A stretch of DNA of 18,013 nucleotides from Chloroflexota bacterium. Its GTDB lineage: Bacteria; Chloroflexota; Dehalococcoidia; Lucifugimonadales; Australimonadaceae. Where the stretch lies: positions 1 through 18,013 of the forward strand of contig JAQBVZ010000001.1 in NCBI GenBank assembly GCA_027625205.1, written 5' to 3'. The translations under genes were made by a program, and so were the position numbers. The first letter of the stretch is position 1. Every line of letters begins with the position of its first letter. Below, piece by piece: positions 14,390-18,013 of the stretch. A model generated the notes under the pieces. That model did no database searches. It was given only the letters and a program-made list of their open reading frames with translations, and was not told where the DNA came from.

Positions 14390-15562
14390 TTAAGGCTTTT
14401 CTGGTTGCTCTATGGCATCAGGCGCGGGCTCAGCCAGGACATCTGTTGAGATGATTATGCAGGCGTCAGGTGGTATCTGAGCATAGATAGTTGCGCCGCC
14501 TTGGGGGAGAGCCCCTTCATTGATGTTCTGGGACCGGACTCGTAAGGGCTGCTCACCTAGCTTGATGAGGTACTCCATATGGTTGCCTAGGAAGGCCTCC
14601 GTGGTTACAGAGCATTCAAAGGAGGGGCCACCCTGAGCGGCTGCGGAGTCGCTGAGAAAAACGCTTTCAGGGCGAATGGCGATGGTGACCTTGTCTCCAG
14701 CCTTGACGTCAGGTATCAGCGGGGCCACCAGCGTGCCGAAGCTCACATTCATGCTAACTCTGTCCGCGGTAATGTCCGTAATCTCTCCGGGGACTAGGTT
14801 CCCCGCGCCCATGAAGTCTGCCACAAACTGGTCCCGAGGCTGCGAGTAGACTTCCCGAGGCGTGCCCTCCTGGGCAATGTCACCATGGTTCATAACGATG
14901 ACTTTGTCCGATAAGACTAGGGCCTCCAGGAGGTCATGGGTCACGTAGATGGCGGAGATGCCTGTGCGGTTGAATAGTTCCTTGAACTCGAGCCGCATGT
15001 CTTCCCTAAGCTTGGCGTCCAAGTTGCTCAGGGGCTCATCAAGCAGCAGAAGCTTGGGCTCTTTGACCAGGGCCCGCGCAACAGCCACCCGCTGCTGCTG
15101 TCCTCCACTGAGCATGGTTGCGCTCCGGTCCGCCAGCTCCGGGATACGAACCATGGCCAGGGCCTGGGAAACGCGGTCATGGATGTCGCTTTTGGTGAAT
15201 TTGACCTTGCCAACCTTCAAGGGGTAGGCAACGTTTTCGAATACGGACATGTGCGGCCAAATGGCGTAGGACTGAAAGACCATGGCTATAGGCCGGATGT
15301 GGGTTGGGGTGTGTTTACCTGTGTCTGAGTAGACACGTTCACTGTCTATGGAGATGGAACCACCGTCAGGGCGTTCCAATCCAGCCACACAGCGCAGGGT
15401 AGTGGTCTTGCCACAGCCGCTGGGGCCCAGTAACGTCACCACTTCGCCGACGCCAACTTCGAAATTGATGCCTCTGACTGCCTGGACATCACCGTAGTCG
15501 GTCTTATAGGTCTTTACTAGGTCTTCTACTTTGAGCATGGGGGTCGCAGTTTGCGTGGTCAC
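14390..15562 (-). CDS. ABC importer ATP-binding protein (PotA/FbpC/UgpC-like)
   Basis: A 390-aa cytoplasmic ATPase of the CUT1/polyamine-iron importer group. Walker A GPSGCGKTTT is at about 46-55, Q-loop VFQSYAIWPHMSVFENV, signature LSGGQQQR, Walker B KLLLLDEP, D-loop SNLDA and H-loop YVTHD. The C-terminal third (about 280-375) contains ITDITADRVSMNVSFG and IRPESVFLS and fits the TOBE regulatory domain. SYAIWPHMSVFENVAYPL is closest in style to iron(III) or spermidine/putrescine ATPases. The GTG start at 15562 follows GAGGAG by eight bases; the next in-frame ATG (codon 9) would shorten it slightly. No permease or binding protein lies beside it in the window, and a strong hairpin follows it, so it is a single-gene unit serving a transporter encoded elsewhere. 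After the H-loop it reads LLEAL where QxEA is usual. Confidence 0.92.
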   Translation of the reverse strand: MTTQTATPMLKVEDLVKTYKTDYGDVQAVRGINFEVGVGEVVTLLGPSGCGKTTTLRCVAGLERPDGGSISIDSERVYSDTGKHTPTHIRPIAMVFQSYAIWPHMSVFENVAYPLKVGKVKFTKSDIHDRVSQALAMVRIPELADRSATMLSGGQQQRVAVARALVKEPKLLLLDEPLSNLDAKLREDMRLEFKELFNRTGISAIYVTHDLLEALVLSDKVIVMNHGDIAQEGTPREVYSQPRDQFVADFMGAGNLVPGEITDITADRVSMNVSFGTLVAPLIPDVKAGDKVTIAIRPESVFLSDSAAAQGGPSFECSVTTEAFLGNHMEYLIKLGEQPLRVRSQNINEGALPQGGATIYAQIPPDACIIISTDVLAEPAPDAIEQPEKP

Positions 15563-16066
15563 GCTGCTTCTCCTCGAGGTACATAGTTACCAGTACGCAA
15601 GGAATGGTAACATGCCCCGTTCTCATAGTTTATCTACTGAATTTGGCGGCCAATAGCATGATACAGGCGGGCTGGTATGGCCAGTGGCTGCACTCAGGTG
15701 GCAGACACTCCTCTGACCGCTACTGACTAGTGGGGATTGATACACTACCCGGCTTCTGAATGCAACTCCAACGGCATTCTGGTTGAGTTAAGGGGTTGTA
15801 GCGGGCCGAGTAGCGAAATAGACTGGAAAAGAGGCTTTGACGGCACGTAGGAACGGAGCCCTGTTCTTCGTGCATCCACTGTCCCAAATCTGAGGATGAG
15901 GTACAGGCCAAACGGTAATGAACGGTCTGTCTACTCCTTGCCAAGCTCGCGTCGCCGGTCCGCGTGGCCGCACCCTTAGCCGACACGACGCATCTCAGGG
16001 ATATACGCATAAATCAGTAAGCAGCTTTGGCGCGTTTCAGTTCTGCATGCTCCAAGGCGGCGCCTC
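15563..16066. other. 504-bp non-coding gap between divergent ABC ATPase and ktrB
   Basis: No supported gene is seen on either strand; short open frames here have no recognisable content. It must hold the promoters of both flanking genes, but I find no convincing -35/-10 pair. Two small dyads are visible: GAATGC 15758-15763 with GCATTC 15774-15779, and TAGTG 15728-15732 with CACTA 15743-15747. Both are short and could be chance. Confidence 0.5.
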
Positions 16067-17512
16067 ATGATGGGATGGTTGCGCCGCCGACGCGGCGATG
16101 TGATTATCCGTAGCCCTGGCTGGCAAAAAGTACAGCGCGTTCATGCGAGACAGCGCAAAGCACGGCTGCCCTTCTCCGCCACTACCACATTCCTTTTAAC
16201 TGGAGGGTTTGCCATCCTCATTGGAGGGGGGACCGTCCTCCTCTGGTTGCCTATCGCCAGCACCCAGTCTGGGGCCGCGCCGTTACTCACGGCGCTGTTT
16301 ACCGCGACCTCTGCTGTTTGCGTGACAGGGCTGGTGGTTGTGGACAGCGCCACGTATTGGACGGGTTTCGGACAGTCAGTGTTGGCTGGGTTGATGTATC
16401 TGGGTGGGCTGGGAATCATGACGGCAGGGACAATTTTGCTGGTGGTGATAGGACGGCACCTAACGTTGCCGGGCCGTATTGTGATGAAAGAGTCCGTGGG
16501 TGCGACGACGCTGGGCAGTGTGACCAGCATTATTAAACGAGTGCTCTTCCTTGCAACCGCTATCCAAATTGTTGGGTCGCTGGTCCTGTTAGCGCGACTG
16601 ATCACTGTTTTCTCCACAGGCGAAGCCATCTGGTATTCAGTGTTCCACGCCATCTCAGGCTTCAACAATGCGGGGTTTGTCATCTTCCCTGACTCTGACA
16701 GCTTGATTGGGCTTAGGCTGGACCGGTTCATTATTGTAACCATTGGCACGCTCGTTTTACTGGGCGCGCTGAGTTTCAGCGTTATTGCGGAGCTGGCCAG
16801 GCGTCAACGGATGAGCCGATGGAGCTTGGATACGCGCTTGGTCTTGGTGGGCTCCCTGGTCTTATCCCTGCTGGGCGCGATGGCCCTGTTCTTCATAGAG
16901 CAGGGAAACCCTGCCACACTGGGTGATGTAGATAGGATAGACCAGATTAGCGACTCTTTTTTCCAATCCATCGCAGCGCGGACGGCCGGATTCAGCACGG
17001 TGGACTTTGGCGCTACCCGTATGCCCACAAACCTGGTGTTCATGCTGCTCATGTTCATTGGCGGAGCCTCAGGCTCCACGGCGGGAGGGGTGAAGGTCAA
17101 CACCATGATGGTGCTGTTGGCTGCTGCGGTCACTTCGCTCAGAGGGCGGCCGCACCCGGAGATATTCCGCCGAGAATTGGCTTATGAGCAGGTGGCTAGG
17201 GCTATAACGTTGGTCCTGCTGGTGGCCCTGACGCTTCTTACGTTCCTTTTGGCCCTGATGATAACGGAGCGGCAAAGCATTGATTCAGGACAATTTCTGT
17301 TCATAGACCTGCTGTTTGAATCGGTATCGGCGCTAGGGACCACCGGCCTTTCCACCGGCATCACGAGCGATTTGACTACCGGAGGCAAATTGCTGATTAC
17401 GGCGCTCATGTACGTTGGCAGGCTGGGGCCGCTCACCATCGTGTTGGGGCTGGCCTTACGGGAGCACCGTGCTGTCTACCGGTACGCACAGGAAACGGTT
17501 AGAATAGGCTAG
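16067..17512 (+). CDS. ktrB: Potassium uptake channel-like subunit, TrkH/KtrB family
   Basis: A 481-aa inner-membrane protein with the fourfold M1-P-M2 architecture of TrkH/KtrB. The four pore loops with their filter glycines are visible: TSAVCVTGLVV (Gly88), ISGFNNAGFV (Gly203), AARTAGFSTV (Gly308) and SALGTTGLSTG (Gly427). KVGN-type gating features cannot be judged by eye, but the intramembrane stretch FIGGASGSTAGGVKVNT in the third repeat is typical. The N-terminus is strongly basic (LRRRRG), a cytoplasmic tail. Start ATG 16067, with a second ATG next to it at 16070; the SD (AAGGCGG 16054-16060) is imperfect. The gene is followed after 16 bp by its regulatory partner. The pair takes up K+, usually driven or helped by Na+ or the membrane potential. 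Confidence 0.93.
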   Translation: MMGWLRRRRGDVIIRSPGWQKVQRVHARQRKARLPFSATTTFLLTGGFAILIGGGTVLLWLPIASTQSGAAPLLTALFTATSAVCVTGLVVVDSATYWTGFGQSVLAGLMYLGGLGIMTAGTILLVVIGRHLTLPGRIVMKESVGATTLGSVTSIIKRVLFLATAIQIVGSLVLLARLITVFSTGEAIWYSVFHAISGFNNAGFVIFPDSDSLIGLRLDRFIIVTIGTLVLLGALSFSVIAELARRQRMSRWSLDTRLVLVGSLVLSLLGAMALFFIEQGNPATLGDVDRIDQISDSFFQSIAARTAGFSTVDFGATRMPTNLVFMLLMFIGGASGSTAGGVKVNTMMVLLAAAVTSLRGRPHPEIFRRELAYEQVARAITLVLLVALTLLTFLLALMITERQSIDSGQFLFIDLLFESVSALGTTGLSTGITSDLTTGGKLLITALMYVGRLGPLTIVLGLALREHRAVYRYAQETVRIG

Positions 17513-17528
17513 CTTTAGGAGATGCTCG

Positions 17529-18013
17529 GTGGCACACCAAGTCGCAGTAATAGGGATGGGCCGGTTCGGCAGTACGATTGCCAAGGAGTTGTACCGCATA
17601 GGCCATGACGTGCTGATTGCTGACCGCGACGAACATCTGGTGCAGAACCTGATGGGCCAGGTCACGTACGCCGTGACAGGCGACGCCACCTCCCCCGAAC
17701 TGCTTGAAGAAGTGGGCATTCAGCATTTTGATACTGCTGTTGTGGCTATTGGTACAGACGTGCAGTCCAGCGTCCTGACCACTGTGCTCCTCAAGCAACA
17801 ATTCCAGGTGCCGCAGGTGATTGCCAGGGCCACGAGCGACTTGCATGGGAAGACGCTGCAGGCCGTGGGCGCTGACCGCGTGGTGTACCCGGAACAGGAA
17901 ACGGCCATCCGAGCAGCCCACAACCTCTTCCAGCGTGACGTTCTGGAGTACATGGAGCTCACTGCCGGGTATGGTTTCATCAAGCTGAGTGCGACCCAAG
18001 ACATGGTAGGAAA
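17529..18013 (+). CDS. ktrA: Potassium uptake regulatory subunit, KtrA/TrkA (RCK), 5' part
   Basis: The gene starts at GTG 17529, seven bases after AGGAG (17517-17521), and is still open at the window end, giving 161 residues. The N-terminus VAVIGMGRFGSTIAKEL is an RCK Rossmann fold with GxGxxG (Gly9, Gly11, Gly14) for NAD or ATP/ADP. VVAIGTDVQSSVLTTVLLKQ closely resembles the KtrA version of this fold. VIARATSDLHGKTLQAVGADRVVYPE completes the domain, and the visible end (LEYMELTAGYGFIKLSA) enters the RCK-C region. In Ktr systems an octameric ring of this protein sits under the channel and gates it by nucleotide. Single-domain KtrA proteins are about 220 aa; whether this one is longer, like two-domain TrkA, is not visible. 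Confidence 0.93.
   Translation, partial: MAHQVAVIGMGRFGSTIAKELYRIGHDVLIADRDEHLVQNLMGQVTYAVTGDATSPELLEEVGIQHFDTAVVAIGTDVQSSVLTTVLLKQQFQVPQVIARATSDLHGKTLQAVGADRVVYPEQETAIRAAHNLFQRDVLEYMELTAGYGFIKLSATQDMVG

Noticed and set aside
1..18013. CRISPR arrays, insertion sequences, tRNA or rRNA genes
   Set aside because: I looked for regularly spaced direct repeats, transposase motifs with terminal repeats, and tRNA T-loop patterns in the gaps, and saw none.

Overview
The window reads as one contiguous bacterial chromosome segment of moderate to slightly high G+C. It uses ATG, GTG and TTG starts, with Shine-Dalgarno (SD) sites before most genes. UGA is a normal stop here: several genes end on TGA and Trp is encoded by TGG. 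Gene content resembles uncultivated Chloroflexota (Dehalococcoidia/SAR202-like): pyruvate phosphate dikinase, two type-I glutamine synthetases, paired major facilitator superfamily (MFS) carriers, a LigB-type extradiol dioxygenase and a Ktr potassium system. That taxonomic guess is an inference from content only; no rRNA or tRNA gene is visible.

Layout. 1-347: 3' end of a PlsC-type acyltransferase. 348-823: non-coding, with a strong promoter and a leader hairpin for ppdK. 824-7330 (+): ppdK, a beta-type glutamine synthetase, a GC hairpin, a second (alpha-type) glutamine synthetase, then a thioredoxin/TlpA-like lipoprotein whose CxxC is written TGA-x-x-TGT. 7362-13174 (-): a DrrA-type ABC exporter ATPase, two ABC-2 permeases, then two paralogous MFS carriers. 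13258-14307 (+): LigB-family dioxygenase. 14331-14360: perfect hairpin between convergent genes. 14390-15562 (-): orphan PotA/FbpC-like ABC ATPase. 16067-18013 (+): ktrB and the start of ktrA.

The most notable item is the thioredoxin-like gene at 6791-7330. The in-frame UGA falls exactly on the first redox-active position (W-U-A-V-C), the thioredoxin fold continues in frame to a TAA, and the bases after the UGA fold into a hairpin with a G-first triloop 17 nt from the UGA, as expected of a bacterial SECIS element. I read it as a selenoprotein with a UxxC site. Its usual cis-proline is also replaced by serine.

The second theme is decay. The ABC exporter carries an ochre codon in the ATPase and, in permease 1, an apparent one-base insertion, an amber codon and a one-base loss in a T run. 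Permease 2 is intact. Either the exporter is a recent pseudogene or this stretch of the assembly has errors.

The third theme is nitrogen and carbon control. The beta-type glutamine synthetase has Phe where the adenylylated Tyr normally sits, and both ppdK and the second glutamine synthetase have hairpins in their leaders close to the SD.
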